53,551 bases of DNA, from NCBI GenBank assembly GCA_036270095.1, contig DATBDE010000043.1, positions 1-53,551 of the forward strand, given 5' to 3'. The translations under genes and the position numbers were made by a program. Shown piece after piece: positions 32,616-42,701 of the stretch. Origin of the DNA: DATBDE01 sp036270095. Lineage in GTDB: Bacteria > Actinomycetota > Thermoleophilia > Solirubrobacterales > Solirubrobacteraceae. The notes under the pieces were generated by a model. The model was given only the letters and a program-made list of their open reading frames with translations, was not told where the DNA came from and made no database searches. Numbering within the stretch: position 1 is the first letter of the stretch; every line of letters begins with the position of its first letter.

Positions 32616-33812
32616 CTACGAAGGCGCCAACACGGCCACCGGGTACCCGCGCGCGCGGTACGCCCGGCTGAACTTCTTGCGGATCCGCCGCGTGCGTGAG
32701 GAGAGCGAGTTCAGGCGGCGCTTGTAGCAGGACTCCGAGCGCGCCCGCGCACACGCGATAATCAGGTTCACACCCGCGGACGACACGCGCAGGGTCGCCG
32801 TGTAGGTCCGTGACACGCCGCGGATCTCGCCCGGCGTGTCGAGGTTGGCGATGCGCGTCGCCGTCGACCCGTACAGGGTCTTCAGGCGCTTGAACGCGGT
32901 GATGATGTCCTGGACCGAGTTCGGGTTGCGCGCCCTGCGGATGAGCGCGGCCACAAGCTTCGAATAGCTGCGCTGCACGCGGTCGAACTGGATGATGTAG
33001 GCGGCCTTGGTCGCGGCGGTCGGCCCCGTGTTCGTCGGCGCCGTCGGCGTGGTCTCCGGCGGCGCGGTCGGGGTCGTTGCGGCAGTGCTGGGAATGGTCA
33101 GCGGGGGCGGCTTGGGCTTGCTGCTCGACGAGCTCGAGAACGTCCCCGTGGCCGCCAGCACGACGCCGACGATGATGAGCAGGGCGACGACCGCGCCGAC
33201 GATGATCAGGACCATGCGGTTGCCGCCGCCACCGCCGCTGGGGGCGGGCGCGGGGCGCTGGCCGGGCGGCGGGGCGCCCGGGCCGGGGCCCGGCGAGGGG
33301 GTGGGCACCGGCGCGGGCACGACCGGCGGGGTGCCGCTCGCGGGCGGGCCGCCGGAGGGCGGAGGGCCGCCTGGGGGCGGCGGGCCGCCCCCGGCCGCGG
33401 CGCCCGCCGCGGCACCGGCCCCGGCCGCGGCGCCGGTGGCGCCGGGCGACTGGCCCGCGCGGGTCGGGGCCGAGGTGGGTGATTGGCCGATCCGGGTCGC
33501 GCCGGCGTCGGCGGCGCCGCCGCCGACCTTCATCGTCGACTGGCCGAGCTTGACCACGTCGCCGGGCGACAGCCAAGCCGAACCCTCGATCTTGTTGCCG
33601 TTGACGAAGGTGCCGTTCGTGGACCCGAGGTCCGAGATGTACAGCCGGCCTTCGTCGGTGCGCGAAATCTGCGCGTGGCGGCGGGAGATCTCCGGGTCGC
33701 CCTTCAGCGCTCCGAACCCCTCCGCCGACCGCCCGAGGACGAGTTCCTTCTCCAGCTCCTGCTGCTCGCCGCGCGCCGGACCGTCTGTGACTTCGATTCT
33801 CTCCCCAGGCAT
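32616..33812 (-). CDS. FHA domain membrane protein
   Basis: 398 residues: N-terminal FHA phosphothreonine-binding domain (about 20-95, GRS, SRRHAQI and LGSTNGTFVNG), a long Gly/Pro/Ala-rich linker, one transmembrane helix (VLIIVGAVVALLIIVGVVL), a Ser/Pro/Thr spacer and an extracytoplasmic alpha-helical domain of about 120 residues with two Cys. The layout senses phosphorylated partners inside and acts outside. The divergent neighbour is another FHA protein fused to a protease, with a PknB-like kinase beyond. Starts at ATG 33812, TAGAGT 8 nt upstream. Confidence 0.88.
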   Translation of the reverse strand: MPGERIEVTDGPARGEQQELEKELVLGRSAEGFGALKGDPEISRRHAQISRTDEGRLYISDLGSTNGTFVNGNKIEGSAWLSPGDVVKLGQSTMKVGGGAADAGATRIGQSPTSAPTRAGQSPGATGAAAGAGAAAGAAAGGGPPPPGGPPPSGGPPASGTPPVVPAPVPTPSPGPGPGAPPPGQRPAPAPSGGGGGNRMVLIIVGAVVALLIIVGVVLAATGTFSSSSSSKPKPPPLTIPSTAATTPTAPPETTPTAPTNTGPTAATKAAYIIQFDRVQRSYSKLVAALIRRARNPNSVQDIITAFKRLKTLYGSTATRIANLDTPGEIRGVSRTYTATLRVSSAGVNLIIACARARSESCYKRRLNSLSSRTRRIRKKFSRAYRARGYPVAVLAPS

Positions 33813-33820
33813 GGATGGCG

Positions 33821-33898
33821 ACTCTAATCAATGGGTCGGAGGCTTTGGAATGAAGTCGGTTGGAGCATCGCCAGCGCCGTCCTGAAGTCGGTTAGGCT
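33821..33898. promoter_or_regulatory. Divergent promoters of the two FHA genes
   Basis: Minus strand TAGAGT (33826-33821), 8 nt before ATG 33812; plus strand TAGGCT (33893-33898), 8 nt before ATG 33907. Between them TGAAGTCGGTT is repeated at 33851-33861 and 33883-33893, a possible shared regulator site. Confidence 0.5.
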
Positions 33899-33906
33899 CG
33901 CCGCCG

Positions 33907-35361
<1,455 letters not shown>

Positions 35362-35368
35362 GCCTCAA

Positions 35369-35382
35369 GGGGGTCAGACCCC
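35369..35382. terminator. Bidirectional hairpin between convergent genes
   Basis: GGGGT-CAG-ACCCC lies 8 nt after the protease stop and about 33 nt from the kinase stop on the other strand; a short symmetric hairpin that could terminate both transcripts. Confidence 0.5.
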
Positions 35383-35414
35383 GTTGAGTGTGGTCGAGGG
35401 TTGCGCGCCGGGCG

Positions 35415-37493
35415 CTACGGCGCGATCCGCAGCACGCGGTCGTTGTTGGTGTCCAGCACCCACACGCGGCCCTGGCCCCAGGCCAGGCCCTGCGGATTGA
35501 AGGACATCTTCACGTCGCCGACCTTCTGGCGCGTGTCGAGGTCGATGCGGCGCACGACGTTGTCGACCGGGTAGCTGACCCATAGCGAACCGGCGCCGAC
35601 CGTGTAGTAGGCGGCCGAGGTGCCGACGGTGATCGGCGCGGCGACCGCCCCCGAGGAGGCGTCCACGCGCGAGATCTTGTTGTTGCCGGTGGCGACGTAC
35701 ACGGTGCCGTCCGTCACCTGCAGGCCGCCCGGGCTGCCGCCGACCTTGATCGTGTTGATGACGGAGTTGTTGGACGGGTCGATCTGGACCACGCCCTTCT
35801 CGGTCGCCACCCACACATAGCCCTCGCCGATGCCGATCGACGACGGGTCGCCCGGGACCGAGATCGTGGCCACGGTCTTGTTCGTCTTCGGGTCGGTGCG
35901 CGTGACCTGGTTGGCCTTGCCGTGCACGGCCCACAGCGCGTTGAGGCCGAAGGTGATGGCGTCGACGGTCGGGCCGGTGTCGAAGTAGGGGCTGACGCGG
36001 TTCGTCTTGACGTCGATGCGGTTGATCGAGTCGGTGTAGATCCAGGTCCAGATCGAGCCGGCGCCGGCGGCGACCGCCGACGGCGCGCCGCCGGCCTTGA
36101 TCGAGCGCGTCTTGTCCGTCGCGGTGTCGATGCGCGTGACGGTCCCGTCCTTGAGGTTGGCCACCCAGGCGTTGCCCGCCGTGAAGGCCATGTCCTGCGG
36201 GTCCTTGCCGACCTTGATCGGGTTGCCGGTGATCTGGCCCGCCTTCGGCTTCTTGTCGCCGCCGCCCGTGGCCAGGCCGATGACGGCCAGGGCGACGATG
36301 ACCACGAACAGGGTTGCGCCGCCCACGCCCGCCCACAGCGCCCAGGTCGGCAGCTTCGGGCGCGCGGGCTTCGGCGCCATCGTCGTGCCGCCGACGGCGG
36401 GGATCGGCGCGCCCGTGGGCGGCGGCGGCGTCCACGGCCCCGGCGGCGACTGCGGCGGCGGCGGCATCGCCGGTGGCGCCGGCGGCGCGGTCACGGCGGG
36501 GAAGCCCGCGGGCGGCGTGTCGCCGGGGGCGGTGGGCGCGACGGGCGCCGCCGCCGGGGACACGATGGTCTCGCCCGCGGTTGGCCCGGCCTGGTGCGCG
36601 CGGCTCTCGACCGGCGCGGCGGCGCCGGTGGCGACCGTCCGCTCGGCCGTCGGCGTCGGGCGCGCCTGCACCGCGGCGGCGGCCGCGCGGGCGAGGTCGC
36701 CGGTGGACGGGTAGCGGTCCTGCGGGTCCTTGGCCATGCCGCGCTCGACGACTTCCTCGAGCGCCTCGGGCACGTCGGCGACGCGCTCGCGCAGGCGCGG
36801 CGGCGGGTCGTTGACGTGCGCCCACATCTTCGACATCTCGCTGTCACGGTCGTAGGGCACGCGGCCGGTCAGGGCCTGGACGAGGACGCAGGCCAGCGCG
36901 TAGACGTCGGTCCGCGCGTCCACCCGCCCGCCCTTGATCTGCTCGGGCGCCGCGTAGTCGGTGGTGCCGACGAACATGCCCGTGCGGGTCAGGCCCCCGC
37001 CCTCGCCCGCCTCACGGGTCAACCCGAAGTCGGTCAGGTACACGTGCCCGTCGCGGTCGGCGATGAGGATGTTGCCGGGCTTGATGTCGCGGTGGACGAG
37101 GCCGCGCGCGTGCGCGGCGTCCAGCGCGAACCCGACCTCGCTGACCACCCGCACGGCGGTCTCCGGCTCCAGCCGGCCCGTGCGCTCGAGCATGGTCCCG
37201 AGGTCCTGGCCCTGGACCCAGCGCATGGTGATGTAGAGCTGTCCGTCGGCCTCGTCGGCGTCGTAGATCTCGATCACGTTCGGGTGATCGATCGACGCAG
37301 CGAGCTGCGCCTCGCGCTGGAAGCGCTGCCGGAAGCCCTCGTCCACGGCGAGCTCGGGGCTGATGACCTTCAGCGCGACAGTGCGCTCCAGGCGGATGTG
37401 CACCGCCTTGTAGACGATGCCCATCCCGCCGCGCCCGCCGAGCGCCTCGATGCGGTGCCCGGCGAACACCTCCCCTGGTTCCAGCTCGTGCAC
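35415..37493 (-). CDS. PknB-like Ser/Thr protein kinase with extracellular beta-propeller
   Basis: 692 residues. The kinase domain (about 12-270) has GGRGGMGIVYKA, the ATP-binding K42 in VALKV, HRDIKPGNIL, DFGLTR and AAPEQ. A Pro/Ala-rich juxtamembrane linker follows, then one membrane helix near 390, and about 280 residues of repeated YVWVA/LWAVH-type blades that form an NHL/Vgb-like beta-propeller outside the cell. The propeller probably senses a ligand and controls phosphorylation of proteins read by the two nearby FHA proteins (inference). GTG start; TATAAG is 6 nt upstream. Confidence 0.9.
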   Translation of the reverse strand: MHELEPGEVFAGHRIEALGGRGGMGIVYKAVHIRLERTVALKVISPELAVDEGFRQRFQREAQLAASIDHPNVIEIYDADEADGQLYITMRWVQGQDLGTMLERTGRLEPETAVRVVSEVGFALDAAHARGLVHRDIKPGNILIADRDGHVYLTDFGLTREAGEGGGLTRTGMFVGTTDYAAPEQIKGGRVDARTDVYALACVLVQALTGRVPYDRDSEMSKMWAHVNDPPPRLRERVADVPEALEEVVERGMAKDPQDRYPSTGDLARAAAAAVQARPTPTAERTVATGAAAPVESRAHQAGPTAGETIVSPAAAPVAPTAPGDTPPAGFPAVTAPPAPPAMPPPPQSPPGPWTPPPPTGAPIPAVGGTTMAPKPARPKLPTWALWAGVGGATLFVVIVALAVIGLATGGGDKKPKAGQITGNPIKVGKDPQDMAFTAGNAWVANLKDGTVTRIDTATDKTRSIKAGGAPSAVAAGAGSIWTWIYTDSINRIDVKTNRVSPYFDTGPTVDAITFGLNALWAVHGKANQVTRTDPKTNKTVATISVPGDPSSIGIGEGYVWVATEKGVVQIDPSNNSVINTIKVGGSPGGLQVTDGTVYVATGNNKISRVDASSGAVAAPITVGTSAAYYTVGAGSLWVSYPVDNVVRRIDLDTRQKVGDVKMSFNPQGLAWGQGRVWVLDTNNDRVLRIAP

Positions 37494-37517
37494 AGGAGTC
37501 TTATATCGGGAGCAGTA

Positions 37518-38234
37518 CTACGGAATCCAGCGATCACCCGCTGGTGTGACCACTATCTCATGAGTCATACCGCGCGCATCCTGATCGGCCAAGAAGGCCA
37601 CGGTGCGGGCCACCGAAGCCATCGAGGCCAGCGCCTCGCGCGGGGTGTCGCGCGTGAACGCCTCGGTCTTCGGCGACTCGATGGTGGCGTTGACGGCCAG
37701 CAGCGCGACGTGGATGCCCTCCTCGCGGTGCTCCTGCGCCGCGGCCTGGACCATGGCCCGGCTCGCGAACGCGCCCGCCGCCCACAGGCCGCGCTCGGGG
37801 AACGCCCGCGCCGACGATCCGCCGGTGACCTGCACCAGCGTGCCGCCCCCACCGGCGTCGCGCAGCGCGCGGATGCCGCAGGAGAGGAAGACGAAGGACT
37901 GCCGGGCCACGGACGCCGCCCAGCCCTCGAACTGGCTCAGGTCGGCGTCGGCGATCGGGCCGCCGCCGAATGGCGGCCCGCTGGCGGTCGCGGCGCTGAC
38001 GGCGTTGACGACGAGGTCGAGGCCGCCGAGCTCGTTGCGGGCCTGGGCGAGCGCCCCGCCGAGCTGCTCGAGGTCGGAGGCGTCGGCCTTGAGCGCCACC
38101 GCCCCGCGCTGCCGCACGGCGGCCACCGTGCTGTCGCTACGGGCCACGGCGGCGCCCTGCCAGCCGAGATCGCGGAAATGGTCGAGGATGGCGCCGCCCA
38201 GGTTGCGGGCGCCGAGGACGACGACGGCGGGCAT
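37518..38234 (-). CDS. SDR-fold protein lacking the catalytic Tyr-Lys pair
   Basis: 238 residues with an SDR-like Rossmann start (VVVLGARNLGGAI) and the overall SDR layout, but the active-site stretch reads LWAAGAFASRAMV where YxxxK is expected, so the usual Tyr and Lys are missing. It may bind NAD(P) without classical dehydrogenase activity. Probably leaderless (TACGCT 6 nt before ATG 38234). Divergent from pgl. Confidence 0.7.
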   Translation of the reverse strand: MPAVVVLGARNLGGAILDHFRDLGWQGAAVARSDSTVAAVRQRGAVALKADASDLEQLGGALAQARNELGGLDLVVNAVSAATASGPPFGGGPIADADLSQFEGWAASVARQSFVFLSCGIRALRDAGGGGTLVQVTGGSSARAFPERGLWAAGAFASRAMVQAAAQEHREEGIHVALLAVNATIESPKTEAFTRDTPREALASMASVARTVAFLADQDARGMTHEIVVTPAGDRWIP

Positions 38235-38306
38235 GGAGCGAGCGTATAGCTTGGTGGTCGAGGCCGAAGCTCGACGCCCGCGAGCGGGGGGCCACCTCGA
38301 TCTCTG

Positions 38307-38312
38307 TAGGGT
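38307..38312 (+). promoter_or_regulatory. Putative -10 box TAGGGT of pgl
   Basis: TAGGGT 8 nt before ATG 38321, with no Shine-Dalgarno; a leaderless pgl mRNA is predicted. The divergent SDR-like gene has TACGCT at 38246-38241. Confidence 0.5.
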
Positions 38313-38320
38313 CCGGCGCG

Positions 38321-39019
38321 ATGGCCGTCGAGCTGCGCGTGTTGGACGCTCCCGAGCAGGTGGCGGCGGCCGCGCTCGACGTCATCGTGAGCGCCGTCCG
38401 CGGGGCCATCGCCGACCGCGGCGTGGCGCACGTCTCGCTGGCCGGCGGCAACACGCCCAAGCGCACCTACCAGGAGCTCGGGGGCGCGCTGGGGTCCTGG
38501 GAGGGCGTCGAGCTCTGGTTCAACGACGAGCGCGCGGTGCCGCCCGACGACCCGCAGTCGAACTTCAAGATGGTGGCCGAGGCGCTGGGCGACCACCCCG
38601 TGCTGCACCGGATCGTCGGCGAGGCCGACCCCGCGAACGCGGCCCAGGCCTACGAGCGCGAGCTGCGCGCGCGCATCGAGTCGACCGCCGAGGCCGGCGT
38701 GCCGGTGTTCGACCTGCACGTGCTCGGCATCGGCGAGGACGGCCACACGGCGTCCCTGTTCCCCGGCCACCCGGAGGTCCAGATCACCGACCGGCTCGCG
38801 GTCCCGGTGCACGACTCGCCCAAGCCGCCGCCCACCCGCATCACGCTCACGCTGCCGGTGCTCCAGGTCGCGCGCGAGCGCGTGTTCCTGGCCACCGGCT
38901 CCGACAAGGCGGGCCCGGTGTCGGTGCTTGTCGCCGGCCCCGACCCCGACTACCCCTCGAGCCTCGTGGGGAGCGAGAACACGCTCGTGCTCGCCGACCC
39001 CGCCGCCGCCGGCCGGTGA
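38321..39019 (+). CDS. pgl: 6-phosphogluconolactonase
   Basis: 232 residues, the full length of the SugarP_isomerase-type 6-phosphogluconolactonase. Diagnostic motifs are SLAGGNTPKRTY, WFNDERAVPPDDPQSNF and VLGIGEDGHTASLFPG. It hydrolyses 6-phosphogluconolactone in the oxidative pentose phosphate pathway. No zwf or gnd is next to it; instead a histidine phosphatase overlaps its stop (GTGA). Confidence 0.93.
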   Translation: MAVELRVLDAPEQVAAAALDVIVSAVRGAIADRGVAHVSLAGGNTPKRTYQELGGALGSWEGVELWFNDERAVPPDDPQSNFKMVAEALGDHPVLHRIVGEADPANAAQAYERELRARIESTAEAGVPVFDLHVLGIGEDGHTASLFPGHPEVQITDRLAVPVHDSPKPPPTRITLTLPVLQVARERVFLATGSDKAGPVSVLVAGPDPDYPSSLVGSENTLVLADPAAAGR

Positions 39020-39591
39020 ACGAGCACGGCCAGGAGGTCTACCTCGTCCGTCACGGCGAGACGGCCTGGAGCCTGTCCGGGCAGCACACCGGCTCGACCG
39101 ACATCCCGCTGACCGAGAACGGCGAGAAGGTCGCGCGCGAGCTCGGCGCGAAGCTCGCGGGCCACGAGTTCAGCGGCGTGCTGGCGAGCCCGCTCTCGCG
39201 CGCGATCGAGACCGCCCGGCTGGCCGGCTTCGAGTACGGCGTGCAGCTCGACGAGCGCCTCAAGGAGTGGGACTACGGCGACTACGAGGGCCTGGCCACG
39301 CCCGAGATCCGCGAGACCAGGCCGGACTGGTTCCTGTGGCGCGACGGCTGCCCGGGCGGCGAGTCGCCCGACCAGATCGGCGCCAGGGCCGACAGCCTGC
39401 TCCGCGACGTGCGCGACATCGACGGCGACGTGCTCCTGTTCGCGCACGGCCACATCCTGCGCGTCATCACGGCCCGCTGGCTGGGCTATCCGCCCAACGA
39501 CGGCATGCACTTCTCGCTGGGCACGGCGACCCTCTCGATCCTCGGATTCGAGCGCGAGGCGCCGTCGATCTGGCGCTGGAACGCGCCCTAG
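39016..39591 (+). CDS. Histidine phosphatase family protein
   Basis: 191 residues of the phosphoglycerate-mutase-like superfamily: LVRHGETAWS holds the catalytic RHG histidine, SPLSRAIETA the second arginine, and LFAHGHILRV the second histidine. It probably dephosphorylates a sugar phosphate or similar metabolite, which fits coupling with pgl (GTG start overlapping the pgl stop). Substrate unknown; cofactor-dependent mutases are usually longer. Confidence 0.88.
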   Translation: MNEHGQEVYLVRHGETAWSLSGQHTGSTDIPLTENGEKVARELGAKLAGHEFSGVLASPLSRAIETARLAGFEYGVQLDERLKEWDYGDYEGLATPEIRETRPDWFLWRDGCPGGESPDQIGARADSLLRDVRDIDGDVLLFAHGHILRVITARWLGYPPNDGMHFSLGTATLSILGFEREAPSIWRWNAP

Positions 39592-39595
39592 AGGT

Positions 39596-41302
39596 CTACG
39601 CCGGCCGGTCGTAGAGGTCGGCGGCCAGCGCGCCGATCACCGTCTGCAGCCACGCGCGCTCGGCCTCGTCGACCCGGTCCAGGCGCCGGCGCGCCCACCC
39701 CATCAGGTCCTCGCGCCCGCCCACGGCCAGCACCGGCGAGGTGATCGCGTAGCGCCCATCGATCATGAGCACGAGGGCGCCGGGGTGGTCGCGTCGGATG
39801 CGCAGCAGGTCGACGACCTCCTCGCCGAAGATCAGCTCCGGGCGCGCGCGGTCGGTGCCCTCGTCCGGCCACGGCCGCACGCTGAGCGTCGCCGGGTGCG
39901 CGCGCACCTTGCGGGGCGGCCGCGGGGTGGGCCCGATCGGACCGGTGCCCCAGCGCTCGATCAGCGTGGGCATGTCCCGCATCGCCTCCTGGCGCACGAG
40001 GATGTGCAGGCTGTCGCCGGCCTGGAGGCGCGTCGAGCCGCGCGGCGGGATCGCCTCCTCCCCGCGCACGAGCACGTTGACCACCGCCTCGCGCGGCAGC
40101 CCGAGGTCGCGCACGCGCGCGCCCACGATGGCGTCGTCGGGGTCGATGGTGTGCTCGATGACGTCGGCGCCGAGCTCGCGCACCGTGCCGGCCTCGATCA
40201 GCGCCGGCGGCAGCGCCGGCTCGTGCGAAGTGACCTTCAGGCGCCGGGCCACGGATTCGAAGGTCGTGCCCTGCAGGAGCGTGGACACGATGACGGCGAA
40301 GAAGACGATGTTCAGGTCTTCGAGGCTCTTGGGCACGTGTGCGATGACGGCGAACGTCGCCAGCACCACCGGCACCGCGCCGCGCAGGCCGCCCCATCCG
40401 AGCGCCAAGCGCTCGGCGGCGCTGAAGCGGGCGAACAGCGTCGCGATCCACACCGCGACCGGCCGCGCGACCAGCGTGAGCACGAGCGCCAGCGTGGTGC
40501 CCTCGACCGCGACGTCGCCGAACTGGCTGGGGAACACGAGCAGGCCGAGGGTGAGGAACATGGCCAGCTGCGCGACCCAGCCCAGGCCCTGGTGGAAGTT
40601 CGCCACCGTCTGCTTGGCCGGGATGCTGGCGCTGCCGAGGGCCAGGCCGGCCAGGTACACGGCGACGAACCCCGAGCCCTCGAGCGCCGCGGCGGCTCCG
40701 TAGGCGATCGCCGCCACCGCCAGCGACGCCACCGGATACAGGCCCGCGGTCGCGAGCCGCACGCGCCGCAGCGCCTGCACCGCCAGCCAGCCGGTCACCA
40801 CGCCGATGCCGACGCCCACGCCGAGCTCGCGCACGAACAGAACCAGGGCGTCGCCGATCCCGTAGTGCGGCTTGAGGATCCAATCGATGCAGGCCAGGAC
40901 GAGCAGCACCGCGATGGCATCGTTCAGCCCCGCCTCGCCCTCCAGCGCGAGCGCCAGCCGGCGCCGGAGCGTCGAGTCGCGCAGCACCGCGAAGATGGCG
41001 GCGCCGTCGGTGGCGGCGATGATGCTGCCGACCAGCAGGCCCTCCTTGGTCGAGAACCCGAACAGGCCCGCGGCCGCGAACCCGGTGATGGCCGCGGTCA
41101 GCAGCGTCCCGACGATGGCCAGGCTGATGGCGGCGCCGAGCACCGGGCGGATCTCGTCGAAGCCGGTGTTGAGGCCGCCCTCGAACAGGATCAGCGCGAG
41201 GGCCACGATGCCCACGTCGCGGGCCAGCGCGTAGTCGTTGAAGTCGATCCAGCCCAGCCCGTCGGTGCCCACGAGCATCCCGAGGCCCAGGAACAGGACC
41301 AA
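39596..41302 (-). CDS. CPA1-type cation/proton antiporter with TrkA-C domain (NhaP2-like)
   Basis: 568 residues from TTG 41302. A Na/H-exchanger membrane domain with about 12 helices (GEAGLNDAIAV is the ion-binding ND motif, LGWGGLRGAVPVVLA is conserved) is followed by a TrkA-C/RCK-C-like domain (about 385-460) and a C-terminal domain. Likely exports K+ or Na+ in exchange for protons. The codons between 41302 and the VOC stop at 41420 continue in frame with a hydrophobic helix (IATLVAGALLAAGLG) that belongs to the family N-terminus but has no standard start, so the true N-terminus is upstream. Confidence 0.85.
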   Translation of the reverse strand: MVLFLGLGMLVGTDGLGWIDFNDYALARDVGIVALALILFEGGLNTGFDEIRPVLGAAISLAIVGTLLTAAITGFAAAGLFGFSTKEGLLVGSIIAATDGAAIFAVLRDSTLRRRLALALEGEAGLNDAIAVLLVLACIDWILKPHYGIGDALVLFVRELGVGVGIGVVTGWLAVQALRRVRLATAGLYPVASLAVAAIAYGAAAALEGSGFVAVYLAGLALGSASIPAKQTVANFHQGLGWVAQLAMFLTLGLLVFPSQFGDVAVEGTTLALVLTLVARPVAVWIATLFARFSAAERLALGWGGLRGAVPVVLATFAVIAHVPKSLEDLNIVFFAVIVSTLLQGTTFESVARRLKVTSHEPALPPALIEAGTVRELGADVIEHTIDPDDAIVGARVRDLGLPREAVVNVLVRGEEAIPPRGSTRLQAGDSLHILVRQEAMRDMPTLIERWGTGPIGPTPRPPRKVRAHPATLSVRPWPDEGTDRARPELIFGEEVVDLLRIRRDHPGALVLMIDGRYAITSPVLAVGGREDLMGWARRRLDRVDEAERAWLQTVIGALAADLYDRPA

Positions 41303-41419
41303 GGCCGGAACGCGGAGGCGCCCCGCGAGGAGCGAGGCGCCAAGGCCGGCGGCGAGCAGCGCGCCGGCGACGAGTGTGGCTATGCCGAGTTCGATGCCCT
41401 GAGCTTGGCATCCCTCCGG

Positions 41420-41803
41420 TCAGGAGGGCCGGTAGGTGCCGAAGCTCCAGACGTTGCCCTCGGCGTCCTCAGCGCTGTAGCCGCGCGAGCCGTAGTCCTC
41501 GTCGCGCAGCTCGCGGCGGATCTTCGCGCCGGCCGCCTTGGCGCGCGCGTAGTGGGCGTCGGGGTCGTCGACCACGATGTAGAGCGAGCCGCCGCCGGTG
41601 GGCATCTCCATGCGGCTGGGGTCGGGCTCGCGCGGGGTCTCGCCCAGCATCACGATGCCGTCGCCGTAGGCCAGCTCGGCGTGCTGGACGACCCCCTTGT
41701 CGTCCTCGTGGACGGCCTTCTTGGTGAACCCGAAGCCGTCGACGATCAGGTCGATGGCGGCGTGCGCGTCGTTGTAGCGGAGAGCGGGGAAGATGTCGGT
41801 CAT
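41420..41803 (-). CDS. VOC (glyoxalase/bleomycin-resistance fold) protein
   Basis: 127 residues with the paired beta-alpha-beta-beta-beta modules of the PhnB-like VOC family (FPALRYNDAHAAIDLIVDGF at the start, DPDAHYARAKAAGA and DAEGNVWSFGTY later). Could be a small dioxygenase, isomerase or ligand-binding protein. Predicted leaderless start: TAGCCT, 7 nt upstream, overlaps the AraC stop. Co-oriented with AraC and ROK kinase genes. Confidence 0.85.
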   Translation of the reverse strand: MTDIFPALRYNDAHAAIDLIVDGFGFTKKAVHEDDKGVVQHAELAYGDGIVMLGETPREPDPSRMEMPTGGGSLYIVVDDPDAHYARAKAAGAKIRRELRDEDYGSRGYSAEDAEGNVWSFGTYRPS

Positions 41804-41810
41804 GCCCGCC

Positions 41811-41816
41811 AGGCTA
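41811..41816 (-). promoter_or_regulatory. Putative -10 box TAGCCT overlapping the AraC stop
   Basis: TAGCCT on the minus strand begins with the TAG stop of the AraC gene and ends 7 nt before ATG 41803 of the VOC gene. Confidence 0.45.
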
Positions 41817-42701
41817 GGCGGCGGAGGGGAGGCCGTCTTGGACGGATTTCCCCTCCACGAACCCGCTCTGGCCCGGGAGCCGGCCGGCCACGAACTCGCT
41901 CGGCGTGGTGCCGGCGAAGGCGCGGAAGTCGCGGTACAGGTGCGGCTGGTCGTAGTAGCCGCACAGGGCCGCGAGCTCGGCGAAGCCGAGGTCGTCGTCG
42001 GCGCTGCGCAGGGTCTCCACCGCCGCCTGGAAGCGGAGCAGGCGGCCGTAGAGCTTGGGCGCGACGCCGACGTGCTCGCGGAAGCGGCCGATCAGCCGCT
42101 TGCGGCTCCAGCCCAGGTCCTCGGCCAGGTTGCCGACCGGCACGGCTCCGCCGCTGTCGACCAGGCGGCTCCAGGCCCATACGACCTCGCGGGGCGGCGC
42201 CGGGGCGGCGGCCACGCGGCGGGCGATGGCGGCATCGAGCAGGGCGAAGCGGTCGGCCCAGGTCGGCAGCTCCGCCAGGCGCTCGACCAGACGGCCGCCG
42301 GAGCGGCCTGCCAACGCGTCGAGGGCCACCACCTCGTGGGTGAGCTCGCGCATGGGCAGGCCGAAGAACGCGCTGGCGCCCAGCGGCGTGAACTGCACCT
42401 CGGCCCCGTGGGCGAAGCCGGCGTGCTCGCTGAACGCGTGGCGGTCATCGAGGCCGGCGACGAACGAGGCGTGGCGGTCGGAGCGCACGTCGGGCTCCAC
42501 GGGGTCGGGCAGGTCCCAGGGCGGCCCGAAGCTGATGATGAAGTGGACGTCGCCCGAAGGCAGCTCGCGGCGGCGCAGCGGTTGCGGCGTGATCTCGAGG
42601 TAGCCGGCGTAGCGGCGCACGAACGCGCGCAAGCGCGGATCGGGGTCGCTCCAGGCCATCTCCCACCGGCCGAGCTCCGACTCGTGCCGGTCGACCAGCA
42701 T
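41814..42701 (-). CDS. AraC family transcriptional regulator
   Basis: 295 residues with a C-terminal double helix-turn-helix (about 190-285; WSRKRLIGRFREHVGVAPK and CGYYDQPHLYRDFRAFAGTTP) and an N-terminal cupin-like sensor region with PSGDVHFIISFG. ATG 42701 shares a base with the ROK kinase stop (TGATG). Likely regulates the neighbouring VOC gene or kinase. Confidence 0.88.
   Translation of the reverse strand: MLVDRHESELGRWEMAWSDPDPRLRAFVRRYAGYLEITPQPLRRRELPSGDVHFIISFGPPWDLPDPVEPDVRSDRHASFVAGLDDRHAFSEHAGFAHGAEVQFTPLGASAFFGLPMRELTHEVVALDALAGRSGGRLVERLAELPTWADRFALLDAAIARRVAAAPAPPREVVWAWSRLVDSGGAVPVGNLAEDLGWSRKRLIGRFREHVGVAPKLYGRLLRFQAAVETLRSADDDLGFAELAALCGYYDQPHLYRDFRAFAGTTPSEFVAGRLPGQSGFVEGKSVQDGLPSAA

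Noticed and set aside
35922..38249. 775-codon plus-strand frame opposite the kinase and SDR-like genes
   Set aside because: Antisense to a kinase with all catalytic motifs; caused by GC-rich third positions.
39785..42343. 852-codon plus-strand frame opposite the antiporter, VOC and AraC genes
   Set aside because: Shadow frame; the minus-strand proteins have clear family motifs.
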